Shown here piece after piece: positions 34,720 through 44,578 of a stretch of 64,000 nt of DNA. The notes beneath the pieces were generated by a model. That model was not told the origin of the DNA, made no database searches, and saw only the letters and a program-made list of their open reading frames with translations. The stretch is from Owenia fusiformis (lineage: Eukaryota > Annelida > Polychaeta > Sabellida > Oweniidae), in the NCBI GenBank assembly GCA_903813345.2, contig CAIIXF020000002.1, forward strand, positions 19,544,455-19,608,454. Reading direction: 5' to 3'. A program made the position numbers and the translations under genes. Each line of letters opens with the position of its first letter. Position 1 is the stretch's first letter.

Positions 34720-35010
34720 TCTCAATAGGTGGCCAACAAAAAATGTTGGAGTAATTTACCCAATAGATGTCTAAAAAAATGGCGGAAATAGTCCTTTTGC
34801 AAAGTAAATTTGGTAAAATTTCTAATAAAAATGGCGGGGACTTGAAATGATTCCATATTTCACCCAATAGATAGCTAATAAAAATGGCGGGAATAGAAAT
34901 TGTGCCAAATTTATCTTGCAAAATGACTTATAAAAATGGTGGGAACTTGAAATGATCCCACATTTTACCCAATAGATGGCTAATAAAAATAATGGAAATG
35001 GAAATTGTAC
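34720..35010 (+). repeat. Degenerate tandem repeat, unit about 115 bp
   Basis: The phrases taataaaaatggcggg, cttgaaatgattcca and acccaatagatggc recur two to three times in the same order (near 34825, 34875 and 34935). The open frames on the minus strand here are repeats of the same phrase, not genes. Confidence 0.6.
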
Positions 35011-35474
35011 CAAAAACCAAAGAAATATAAAATCCCTTTTATGGAGTAACCTTAAAACGTAGTTTGGGAAAATAATGTATACATCCTGTGGGGTATGACA
35101 AAACATTGCCCCTAATTGTTCAATAACGAGTACACATAATGAATGAAAGGTTTTCTTTCAAGAAAATATGAGCAATTTGACTATCCAAAACTGTGTGAAT
35201 TTCCAATGCTAGAGATTCTCCCCTCAAAACATGAGGGTTTTATCCATCAAACTAACCCATAATTGAGGTACCTCTCCGCCAAAAACACTAAGAATTTTAT
35301 CCACTCACCATTAACTTTTTCCCCATAAAATATTACAATGAGGGTTTCTACCCATTATCCATTGAAAGAATTCTTCCATAAAAACAAGTGGAGTTTGTCC
35401 CATAAGATATGAATGGCTAAGATATGAATGGCTATGTTTATGAAATAAGGTTCACTTTATTCAATTAATGAAAA

Positions 35475-35705
35475 TGATTTTACCAGCCAAAAAGAGGTGA
35501 TTTCTCGCTGAGGTAAAGTTTCCCGCCAGAATGTGATCAATTACCCGCCAAAAAGGTACAGTTTCCCGCCAAAAGGTAGAATTTCTTACCAAAGGGATAG
35601 CATTTCCCGCCAACATGATAGCACTTCCCGCTAAACAGGTAAAGTTTATTGCAGAATATTCTCCATTACCCGCCAAAAGGGTTGAATTTCCTGCCAAAAG
35701 GTTAG
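35475..35705 (+). repeat. Minisatellite of about 20-22 bp (cccgccaaaaggta)
   Basis: Nine to ten units with the consensus tttcccgccaaaaaggtaga. Spacing is irregular, with one interrupted stretch near 35640-35670. It is read in frame on the minus strand as LAGN-type repeats for 78 codons, but no start context or homologue supports a gene. Confidence 0.7.
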
Positions 35706-35946
35706 ATTATAAGTATGAATTGTATAAAAAGTTGAAGTGAAATGACCTCCTATTTATGAGATAGAATTGTAAATTGAAGGGGAAGTATTCCTACAACGTG
35801 GCATTTCAAAGTTAAAGAAATGTGAGTAAAATATTGGCTTCATAAAAATGAATGTAAATTGAAAAGGTAAACTAAAAATATATGACCATGAATCTGGTTT
35901 GCACTGTATGAAGCCAAATAAAGTAAGCTAGTGTGTAATTATTTAC

Positions 35947-35979
35947 CCAAGTTTCAGCTGTAGATGTTGAAGAAGCCAT
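35947..35979 (-). CDS. Possible first coding exon of a host gene (unidentified)
   Basis: On the minus strand, ATG at 35977-35979 in good context (ttctcATGGCT) opens eleven codons, MASSTSTAETW, followed directly by GTAAATAATT, an acceptable splice donor. A promoter-like region lies immediately upstream. The peptide is too short to identify and I could not find the next exon among the repeats downstream. Chance occurrence is possible; the case rests on the promoter, start context and donor coming together. Confidence 0.3.
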
Positions 35980-35984
35980 GAGAA

Positions 35985-36180
35985 CACGTCCTTCCCTTGC
36001 TACGTCGCAAAAATACTACCCAGAAGTATATTGGCGCGCTTATGATCACGTGATTTGGAATCTCGAACCTCGCGAGATCCAAACGTGACCGGAAGTATAG
36101 AGCCAAAAGGTGTCACTCCGGTAAATAGCACCAAAAGGTGTCACTCCGGTAAATAGCACTTCCGGGTAGGACAGTGTTTT
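35985..36180 (-). promoter_or_regulatory. Promoter-like CpG-containing segment
   Basis: In AT-rich surroundings this segment holds a CACGTG E-box (36047-36052), a palindromic CTCGCGAG (36069-36076), an ETS-type ACCGGAAGT (36088-36096) and another in reverse, ACTTCCGGGT (36158-36167). These motifs are typical of TATA-less housekeeping promoters in animals. A 28-bp unit, ccaaaaggtgtcactccggt plus aaatagca, is tandemly duplicated at 36103-36130 and 36131-36158. Direction is inferred from the possible exon at 35947-35979. Confidence 0.4.
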
Positions 36181-36755
36181 TTAATACTTTAAAAACGAAG
36201 CCATGCCAACTTCAATGATGTGAATAGTAGGTTTAAGTGTATGCAATGTGGCCATTCGAGGTATGTATGTAAAGCTGAGGTCAAGAACTTTCTAAATGTG
36301 CCATTTTAAGAAAAAAATCGCAAGAATATAGTCCCGTAAACTGGAACTACTTTATTCGTTAATTTTCATCGGTGAAGCAGGGATTTTACCTGAAAATGAG
36401 TAACTATGTTGGCGTAGTGATATATAAAAATCGAGATGCAAACCCTATGTTAAATATAGTGTCAAGATGAAGGTTATGTATAGGGGAACGCAGAAATATA
36501 GTCATTGTATGGGCTAGTTCGTTCGAAAATGGCGATATGTACCCCAGAACTTGAATTTTTTGATTTTTTTCAATATTTTTCAATGATTTACAGGAGTGAC
36601 CCATTGAAAAATATTGAAAAAAATCACTTCGATTTAGTATGATTCGGAGAAAGGGATTATACAGTTATAAGGGATTAGCAATTTATCTATTATCTTACAA
36701 TTTAGCTCAATTCTTGAATTTGAAGATCTACTGCTATATTGTTTAATATACATTA
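36181..36755. other. Non-coding stretch
   Basis: A near-palindromic phrase around ttttttcaatatttttcaat (36555-36625) is the only structure seen. The end of the retrotransposon follows. Confidence 0.3.
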
Positions 36756-36789
36756 TTTTTTTTTTTTTTTTTTTCATTTCTCATTTATT
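36756..36789 (-). terminator. Polyadenylation signal and poly(A) tail of the retrotransposon
   Basis: On the minus strand AATAAA (36784-36789) is followed after nine bases by a run of 19 A. This marks the 3' end of the element and indicates priming from a polyadenylated RNA. Confidence 0.85.
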
Positions 36790-36947
36790 CCAAATATAAC
36801 ATAAAATACATTACAATATTATTGCCTACGTTTTTCAACATTGTCGGCAATATACAAAACATATAAAAATGGAAACAATGAAAATACAATAGATAAGGTA
36901 CATAATATTAATGGCAGGGAATGTTAGAGGCTTTCAGGGGGGGGGGG

Positions 36948-38957
36948 TTAATCTAAAATATCAAGAGCCTGGCAGATGTAATGGCTAACTATATGAATAA
37001 TTTGTTCATTATCAGTTACAGTGAGATTTCTGTCTCCAAATAATAAAAATTGAATTTTTTCATGAGAGTTTAAATTTTGGAAACGATTGAAAAATCCTAA
37101 GGTTTTTAGTCCTGCTAGGAGAGTGCATCTTTCTTGTTGCAGCAGAGGGCAGTTTAATAAAAAGTGATGCGTTGTTTGTTGTATGTCACCACATACGCAG
37201 AAAGGGTCATTTACTGTCACAAAGTTATGGGAATATAAATGTGCTTTTAGAATCAGTCCAGCTCTAAATCTATTGAACAGAATTTCAATTTTCCTTGGCA
37301 TTGTCATATTCATTTTAGTAGTGGATACTCTGGAGTCAGGGCTCATATTTCCTCTTACTAACCTTTTAAATCTAGATATTGGTTGGCCTTTCCTGTCCTC
37401 ATATGGTATGTCATCCCACAGGGTCATAGGCCTGATAATGGTTGACTTTTTGAACGAATTACTGATTGGAAAGGGTATTCTATAATGCCTTGGTTGTCTT
37501 AGGGGCCGATTTGGAATATTCTCGTATGAACTAACTAAATCACAAATGAAAGGAGGGAAACAATGATATCTAGCCTTGAAAGCAAAAATTTTAAGATGTT
37601 CTTCTCTCCTGGAAGCTAACGTTTTCCAGTTGAGTAATGATAAAACTTTCGATGTGTTTGAACCGTGTATTGCTCCTGACACATGGCAAGCTGCTTGATA
37701 ATGAAGTCTATCCAATGTTAATAGTTTTGAAGTTGATGCCTTATCATATATTGTATCACAGTAGTCGAAATGTGGTAGTATAAATGAATTATATATATTC
37801 TCTAGGTATTTACTGTTTAGCATTTTAGTTGACTTTTTCAATGGTCTCATGAGAGAGATTACTCTCTCTATGAGTTGGTCAACATGTGAATTAAAGTTTA
37901 GATTTCGATCAAGTACTAAGCCCAGGTGTTTGTGTTTGGTGCAACTAGGAATCACATCTCCTCCTAGTTTTAAAGGGACTGGCTCTTGTAATAGTCTTCT
38001 ATTTCCTGATACAAAGGTTAAGTCAGCACTTTTTTGTGCCTTAAAAGTCATCTTCCAAGTCAAGGCCCAATTTGCCAAAATGTCAAGATCTCTTTGAAGT
38101 GGTTGGTGAATGTTTAAAATCTGATCAAAACTGTCATGTGCACTATAAATAGATGTATCATCAGCAAAAATAAATGTTTTGGATAGGAGATCATCTGGTA
38201 AGTCATTAATGTAAATAAGAAATAGGAGGGGCCCGAGGACTGATCCTTGAGGTACACCTGCATTGATTTTATAGTTATTTATATTGTGATCATTGTTATT
38301 ATTATTGTTATTTGTTCCATTATTAAGATTTCCATAATTTTCAGAAGACCAATCAGATAAGCTGTTGTTGACTTTGGCTCGAACCCTTCTGTCTTTTAAA
38401 TATGATGTCATTAGCTGTACAAAATTGAAATTACAACCATAGCCTTTAAGTTTCTGTATAAGTAATCTATGCGGGACTAAATCAAAAGCGGCTGTTAAAT
38501 CTAAAAAAGCTGAGCGGACATATTTATAATTATCTATATTTTCATGGATATTGTGAACAATGTTAATTAACTGGTTAACGGTGCTGTGCTTCGGGAGAAA
38601 ACCACTCTGGAATTTGTATAAAAGGTTGTGTTGAAGCAGATGAGCCAAAAGATGTTTGTGAATGATGGTTTCAAGAACTTTCGAAAGGTTACTTAAGAGT
38701 GTCACCGGTCTATAGTTGCTGACAAGTTCCCTGTCTCCTTTTTTATAAATAGGAACAATAATACCTTCTTTCCATATATCAGGGAAAGTGTTCTCTTCTA
38801 ATATCTTATTAAATAGTTTACTGGTTGGTAAAGCAAGAGATCTGGCACATAGTTTTAACATTTTGTTATTAATTTCATCAGGCCCTTGAGATTTAGTTGT
38901 GTCAAGGTCATGTAAAAGTTCAAAGACTTCTTCAGTCGTGGTTCTAAAATTTTGCAT
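36948..38957 (-). pseudogene. ORF2, second part: reverse transcriptase and C-terminal Cys motif
   Basis: The 669-codon frame covers the whole polymerase: fingers with PIYKKGDRELVSNYRPVTLL (69-88), palm motif A LDLTAAFD (152-159), GVPQGSVLGPLLF (234-246), the catalytic FADDTSIYS (264-272) and KHLGLVLD of the thumb side. The C-terminus has a CVCG...HHFLLNC motif (about 585-610), a putative zinc-binding knuckle seen in many CR1/Jockey-like ORF2 proteins. An Asn-rich insertion (210-230) sits just before GVPQGS. It is separated from the endonuclease half by a frame change near 38950; the first Met here is simply the first in this frame. All polymerase residues are kept, so the copy is young. It copies element RNA into DNA at nicked target sites. 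Confidence 0.9.
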
Positions 38958-40714
38958 AGTATGTTGTGTTCTAAGTTTTGGAAGGGAGGAGTGTAGTCAT
39001 CATTTATGTTAATTATGTTTTTTCCAACAAAGTATTTCATGAGAGCATTGGCTTTTTCATAGCTGGTACAGGCTGAAGTATTTAAAGTGGGATTTCTCAA
39101 TACTGGTATTGTTGACACTTGATTTTTTCCAAGAAGTTCTTTTATCAATGACCAATAATCTACAGAATTTCTACTAACATATTCAATCTTATTAACTAGT
39201 TTTCTTTCATAATCAGATTTAGCTTCTTCTATTAACTGCTTTACTAATTGATTTTGTGTTTTGAACTTGTCTCTATAGAATGGGTCATTATTTGATTTAA
39301 ATTTGTGGTGGATTTTATTTCTTTTGTATATTTCTTTTTTAATGTCATTTGTAAACCATGGCTGATCATCAAATCTAGAAGAAATTATCGTATTTGGAAT
39401 ATTATCTTTCATGATTTGAAACAATGTTTTAATATAATTGTTAGTTGCATTATTTACAGTATCTGTATCAATAAAGTTCCAATTGATTTCTGATATCTTA
39501 TTATTAATTAGTTCCAGATTAATATCATCATAATACCATATTGTCTTTTTAATTGATGGTTCCCTGGGAATTTTTAGTCTAAATTTTGTAACTATTGAAC
39601 AATGATCTGAATTTCCAACAGGTGGATCCACATTGAAAGTTAGGAGGTGCTCAGAATCAGATATAAGTAGATCAATGCAGGATTTAGAATTATTAGTTAT
39701 TCGTGTCGGTTCATTAATAAGTTGTTTAAGACCTAAGTCAATTAAGATATTACTAAGTTCATATCCTGCAAGATTATTATTATCATCCTCATACCAGATA
39801 TCATTACGAGCATTGAAGTCTCCGTTTATAATCATTCCATCACTGGGTTTAGTTAATACCTGTCCAAAGTTATCTTTCAATGAGTTAAAATATTGTCTTG
39901 TTTCATGAGCAGACATAGAGGGGGAACGGTAGAAGAACCCATACATTAATGACTTATGATTAGTCTTTATCTCAATCCAGCAGTTTGACATTTCATCAGA
40001 CATATATTCATCACAGATTTTAGATTCAATTGTGTCATGTGTCCAAAGAATCAGTCCCCGTCCATTGTTTGTTGAAAATTTTGGTTTGCCATAGCCTAAC
40101 ACATTAAAGTTCTTGGAGTTTAAATCATTTGTGGAGATGTTTCCTGTTTCGCAAATTGCCATAATATGAAACTGTTCATTTTTAGCATACTGTTTAAGGA
40201 ATTCTAATCTACCCATTGAATCAGCTTTGATACTATTTATGTTACAAAAAAGTATTTTTAGATCATCAACCGGTCCAGGATTGATTTCCACATCTCCACA
40301 TAACATTAACAGAATTCTACTTATGTGACTTGGGTTATGTATGAGCAGTACCGAACCTGGGAGGCAACCTATTGACAGTACCAGTAGAAACAATTTAAAA
40401 ACGACTAGTGAAAAATTAGAATGCTGATGCATGACATATGATAGTACATAAAAACATGTCATTGATACCAGACAAAAATAAAATACTTGTTGGGCAAATA
40501 TTATAATAAAAGACAAGAATGTAAAAACCAGTGTTCCATGTTTGGCAATGTTAAACAATAACCCTCCACCAATTAGTAAGAGGGTTAAGAGAGTACAAAT
40601 TCTGAAATATAAGCCTGGTATATCACTGGAAGAGTCTGGTGCATTGATCATTTTCAGTTTATGGTAATTAAACAACCCTACTGCTATTCTCCATATTTCA
40701 ATACAAATTGGCAT
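38855..40714 (-). pseudogene. ORF2, first part: hydrophobic leader, 2A motif, APE endonuclease
   Basis: The 619-codon frame begins with about 140 residues holding three to four hydrophobic spans (about 36-57, 61-94, 101-125), then the 2A core DVEINPGP at 141-148, preceded by LMLCG. The endonuclease follows with all the usual landmarks: N158/N160 in CNINSI, E189 in AICETG, YRSPS (262-266), NGDFN (297-301) and the NSDH motif (368-371). Residues 390-580 form the linker to the polymerase. The frame runs out at 38855 and the polymerase continues in the -1 frame from about 38957, consistent with loss of one base near the tgcaaaattttagaa stretch. If the 2A works, ribosomes would skip the Gly-Pro bond and release the leader separately from the enzyme. 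Confidence 0.88.
40271..40294 (-). other. 2A ribosome-skipping motif (DVEINPGP)
   Basis: Codons 141-148 of the ORF2 leader frame encode DVEINPGP, which fits the 2A core D(V/I)ExNPGP. The Gly-Pro junction is codons 147-148. 2A sequences at the N-terminus of LINE ORF2 proteins are known from trypanosomes, sea urchins and other invertebrates. Confidence 0.85.
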
Positions 40715-40959
40715 TAGCCAATTCCAACCCTAGCAGGATTGTAACCTACATATATCATTAGAACACATGTTAACTTACAATACAATAAAATTCGCCCCCA
40801 CGGAAAGCCTGTAACACAAAAAAGCTCAAGTTGACAAGTCATGGTATAGGCCATGAACATGGCAGTCATTGTAAATATGATCATGTTTGAGATCATACTT
40901 TCAATGTGACTGTCTGTGAATAAGGGCTCTCTGGAAAGTGTTATAAAATCATATCTCAT
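40714..40959 (-). CDS. Small hydrophobic frame overlapping the ORF2 start (TAATG)
   Basis: An 81-codon frame ends with TAA at 40714-40716, and the ORF2 leader ATG (40712-40714) overlaps it as TAATG. Residues 21-41 (about MISNMIIFTMTAMFMAYTM) are hydrophobic. TAATG overlaps support termination-reinitiation in some LINEs such as SART1. It may be the true upstream end of the ORF2 leader displaced by a frameshift, a separate small protein, or a chance frame. Confidence 0.3.
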   Translation of the reverse strand: MRYDFITLSREPLFTDSHIESMISNMIIFTMTAMFMAYTMTCQLELFCVTGFPWGRILLYCKLTCVLMIYVGYNPARVGIG

Positions 40960-42325
40960 GTGCCATTATAAGTTTTTTTTATTCAATGTCCAAAACCCTA
41001 AATGGGTTTGACATTGTCTAGTCTTTACCCAATCATTATTTAACCATACTGTTTTAAAGATGTATATGTCAGCCTATAATTTTATTGCACAAATACTTCA
41101 AAAAAAGAACTCAAATTTTTGTTTTGAAATAATTCCTCAGTGATAGCATAATAACATTGCATTTAGGACTGTGTATGTGATTATACTACACTAAGATTGG
41201 ATACCCTGAGATTAGATTATTATTAGGTGTAACACAACTCTGGATGAGAGTTGGGATAGCTTCATTCTTAGCAGAACACCCTGAATTAAAAGACATATTG
41301 GACTATTGCCTAAGGGTCATTAGTTATTAGTAAATACAAACATTGTTCACTTTACATGACCTTTTACAAGTTTCCACAGTTAGAGTGTGAGGTCATTTAG
41401 AAAATTGATAGCAGGGTATTGTGATTTAGAGTACTGCAAAACAAAACTTGTAAACCACTGACCACACTCAATGCAATTCAACTGTGAATGTTTTCCAATT
41501 CCCCAATATATACAGATTTAGCATATACGCATAATTATCCATGTTAGAGTACGCTATGCTATGCATAAAAATACAAGTCGAGATTGACATACGTGTAGCA
41601 TTATGCACAAATCGAAGAAAATATAGGCTAGATTCATGTTGTTGTTATTGGAATGCTCATCATGCCATAACAAACGTTGGCAGCAAAAAATTATATTAAA
41701 AAAAACACAAGGATTTTGCCGATAGTATTTCAACAGTGCATGATACATACATGTAGTTAGTTTTTTACCTTGATAATGCTCCCGAAGTTATTCAGTTCAA
41801 GTGATAATTATCATAATGAAATACAGCTGACATGCCTTTACAATGTACTATAAACATAACTGTACTGCCATAGCCGGGATTAATCATCCTACGCATGCGC
41901 AATAAACAATAACAAGTGTACTTGTGTTTACATGGTACATCTTAGATTACATTTATTTTGCACCGTAATACTAAGTTATGATCAGTGATTTTGGACATTT
42001 CTAATAACAAAAGAAGTTATGTTTTCATTCAAGCATGTAGTTAATAAACCATAGCAATTAAATGTTTCATAAAACTGGAAAAATGGGTCGTTTATTCGTT
42101 TGAATTTGTGAGATGAATTGCCCAGTTTAACCATAAATTTACTGAGATACTGTACAGTCTATTCCTTGCAATGTCTTTAGTTTGATGCACGAGTGACTGA
42201 TTTACTATGTCTTAATAATGTAGAGACAGTATTTTACAGTTTAGCTTATAACATGTGTGAAGATGATTATACTTATCAGTTGACATTCAACAGTCAATGT
42301 TTATGGAGACGGGGTTCAAATGTCT
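40960..42325 (-). other. Linker between ORF1 and ORF2 with no coding frame
   Basis: About 1.4 kb on the retrotransposon strand without a long frame. It is longer than most inter-ORF spacers. No TIRs or poly(A) marks within it point to a separate insertion, apart from a T8 at about 40973. Confidence 0.4.
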
Positions 42326-43318
42326 CTAGGATGTTTCAGCAGAACTCGTTGTAGCCGTAACCCGAGGTCCTTGTCTGGTAGTACGCACTGGTTCTCTGAG
42401 TCTCATATTTATGCTTTGTTCAATGTCATCTGTAACCTCGAAGGATATGATATCACCTCGTCGCAGTCTCCCAAGGATTTTTCCGTTTGAGCTCCAACCT
42501 TGCACAATCTCAGAATGCTGCTTAATTTGGTATAGCAGCTGGCGGTTCCCGGACCCGGGGCTAAGATCCTCGTAAATGATGATAGATGATCCCTTCAATT
42601 CCCTCCTCCGTTTCATCGAGTCGTCTTTGGATCCTCTGTATTTGAATTTAACAATTATAGGACGTGGATATCTGCTTGATGCGTTAAAGACTCCAAGTCG
42701 ATGAGATACCTCAATCTTTTCAGGGTCAAATACCCCGGGGATTTTGTTCTGAATAATATCGTTATTCGAGATCGACACACTACAATCCTCAGTCGCTGGG
42801 TTATTCGATTCAGGAATGCCCAGTATACGTACAGTGTTTTTTCTGCTATATTGGGCGTTGTGGTTACAACTGATTTCTAGTTTCTCAATTCTTTGTTCAA
42901 GAGAGTTCACCTTGATTTTGAGGGATGAGTTTTCTTTTTCTAAGGAGTCTAGCCTGATGTTAGTCGCTTCAATCGCTTTTGTGACAGCTTTACCTACGAT
43001 TTTACTCACAGTTTTATTAATGGTCTTCTCATGGGATTTAATGGTATCACTGAACATTTTCATTATCCATTCTTTCGTTACTCCCGAATCTTCTGTTTCT
43101 TCATGTAACACATCTTCATATTCATCTTCGGTTAAGTTTTCATCATCATCATCGCTATAATTATGAATACTGAAAGTACTGTCACTATTACCAGCTTGCC
43201 TGCGTTTTCTAGGATTGGCAATTTCCGTCCCGGAAGTCTCTTTGGTTGTTCCTCCATTTTTATCCTTGGTGACAAAGAAGCTCGCAATGTTGGCCGTGTT
43301 CTGCTTCACGGTGCTCAT
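42326..43318 (-). CDS. Retrotransposon ORF1 protein: coiled coil and RRM-like domain
   Basis: A complete 330-codon frame. It opens with a Ser/Thr-rich segment, a basic RKRR (37-40) resembling a nuclear signal, an acidic patch SDDDDENLTEDEYEDV (55-70), a long coiled coil (about 80-150, with DSLEKENSSLKIKVNSLEQR), then the RRM-like part starting NTVRILGIPE (161-170) and a C-terminal region with HRLGV, PRPIIVKFKYR and GSSIIIYEDLSPG. This layout matches ORF1 proteins of L1-type and related LINEs (Transposase_22-like): trimeric RNA-binding chaperones that coat the element RNA. It is intact with no stop. It lies 1.6 kb upstream of ORF2 on the same strand. A start at 43318 is the first ATG of the frame. 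Confidence 0.8.
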   Translation of the reverse strand: MSTVKQNTANIASFFVTKDKNGGTTKETSGTEIANPRKRRQAGNSDSTFSIHNYSDDDDENLTEDEYEDVLHEETEDSGVTKEWIMKMFSDTIKSHEKTINKTVSKIVGKAVTKAIEATNIRLDSLEKENSSLKIKVNSLEQRIEKLEISCNHNAQYSRKNTVRILGIPESNNPATEDCSVSISNNDIIQNKIPGVFDPEKIEVSHRLGVFNASSRYPRPIIVKFKYRGSKDDSMKRRRELKGSSIIIYEDLSPGSGNRQLLYQIKQHSEIVQGWSSNGKILGRLRRGDIISFEVTDDIEQSINMRLREPVRTTRQGPRVTATTSSAETS

Positions 43319-43420
43319 TTTGACAGATTTATATATCCAATATTGTGGTTGAGTGTATTATATACTAAAATCCGTCATCTAATGCGAAAAACTGGCACTT
43401 ATATAGCTCTAATCATACAA

Positions 43421-44578
43421 TTTCCAGGAGCTCGAATAATTCAAACCTCCATTATGCACGCCATCTATAACAGATCGATTTGATGGTAAGAACTAGTATG
43501 TGATATGATTGATTTCACCTTTTTGTCATCATTGCTAAGGAATACAATAATACCATTCCAATTAATGATAACTCACTTATTGTATTACTTCCGCTTGATA
43601 CACATGCTGGAAGATATGCTTTTAAAATTAGTAAACCATTACCAAAACTATGGTTACCCTGTAGTAGTGAAAGGCACATTAAAAATGAATATCACCCTCT
43701 TCAATCTATTTTTACAGGTTTTTATGATTATTTCACATTTTTCTATATTTTGCGTAACCAGGACGGTGGATTTTCTTCATTTTTCTTCAAACATTTCGTC
43801 TTACCAATATTTATTATATCTGTCAATTTCAAGAAAATCGCACCGCTACGTTTGAAAATAATCCAAATTATGTCATTTTTCCCATTGAGCTCCATTATAA
43901 AATGGAATTTTCAAACTTAATATTTTAAAATTCTACGTGGTGAAAAGTTGCATATTGAGTAGTTAGTTAATGTTATGGTGTTAAAAATTCAAAACAAAAA
44001 GGAATAAATAAAATGCCACAGAGAAGTCTCAATAGAGTCTCTTTAAATCTGCGCATAAGAAAAGTAGACCCTATATATCCCAAAACCATGATCTAACCAA
44101 TATCACAATCCAGAACCAGAACACCAAGGGACATTTCATTCAAAAATAGAATCAAACATGTATATGCAAGGCCTAACTTTTGTATATTTCAGACAGTTAT
44201 TTATAATGTGATTTTCAGCCATGCCAATCTTAGTCGAAAATAGCATGGCAGAGAAGCATGAAAATTTAGAGGCCACACATATTATAGCCAAACTACAAAA
44301 CAAACCAATTTGCAACTATACAAAAGTTAGGCCAGCTGTACATAATACATATGTTCTTCTTTTTCATATAACATGATTGCAATGTGGTCCAATGATTGCT
44401 TTTTTTATTTCAAAGTTTTTTACGGAATTATGAATCTGACTACAGTAAAATTTTAAATGTTTAGAACCTAAAGTCCATGTCAATGCATTAGGAATGAGTA
44501 TTTTTGCTATAAATAATAATAATAAAAATTGTTTATTCACAAACATACGGGACAATGAATCTCGGATCCTGTACGTCA
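43421..44578. other. Non-coding stretch upstream of the retrotransposon
   Basis: May include the 5' UTR of the retrotransposon next to ORF1, but I see no boundary. The plus-strand frame at 43505-43855 is Phe/Leu/Ile-rich and not recognisable. Confidence 0.3.

Larger units (their letters stand above)
36756..43420 (-). mobile_element. Non-LTR retrotransposon with 2A motif, near full length
   Basis: Read on the minus strand: ORF1 (43318-42326), a 1.6 kb linker, ORF2 (40714-36948, one frameshift), a 190 bp 3' UTR, an AATAAA signal (36784-36789) and a 19-base poly(A) tail (36756-36774 as T). ORF2 combines an APE-type endonuclease and a reverse transcriptase, as in CR1/L2/Jockey-group LINEs. The 5' end is not defined and I found no target duplication matching the ttgtttaatatacatta next to the tail. 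Whether ORF1 and ORF2 come from one insertion is an inference from order, strand and lack of another poly(A) between them. Confidence 0.8.

Noticed and set aside
35461-35697. 78-codon minus-strand frame with LAGN repeats
   Set aside because: Direct translation of the cccgccaaaaggta minisatellite.
38935-38970. Programmed -1 frameshift in ORF2
   Set aside because: The codon phase around tgcaaaatttta does not make a canonical slippery heptamer and no downstream structure is evident; a one-base deletion is simpler.
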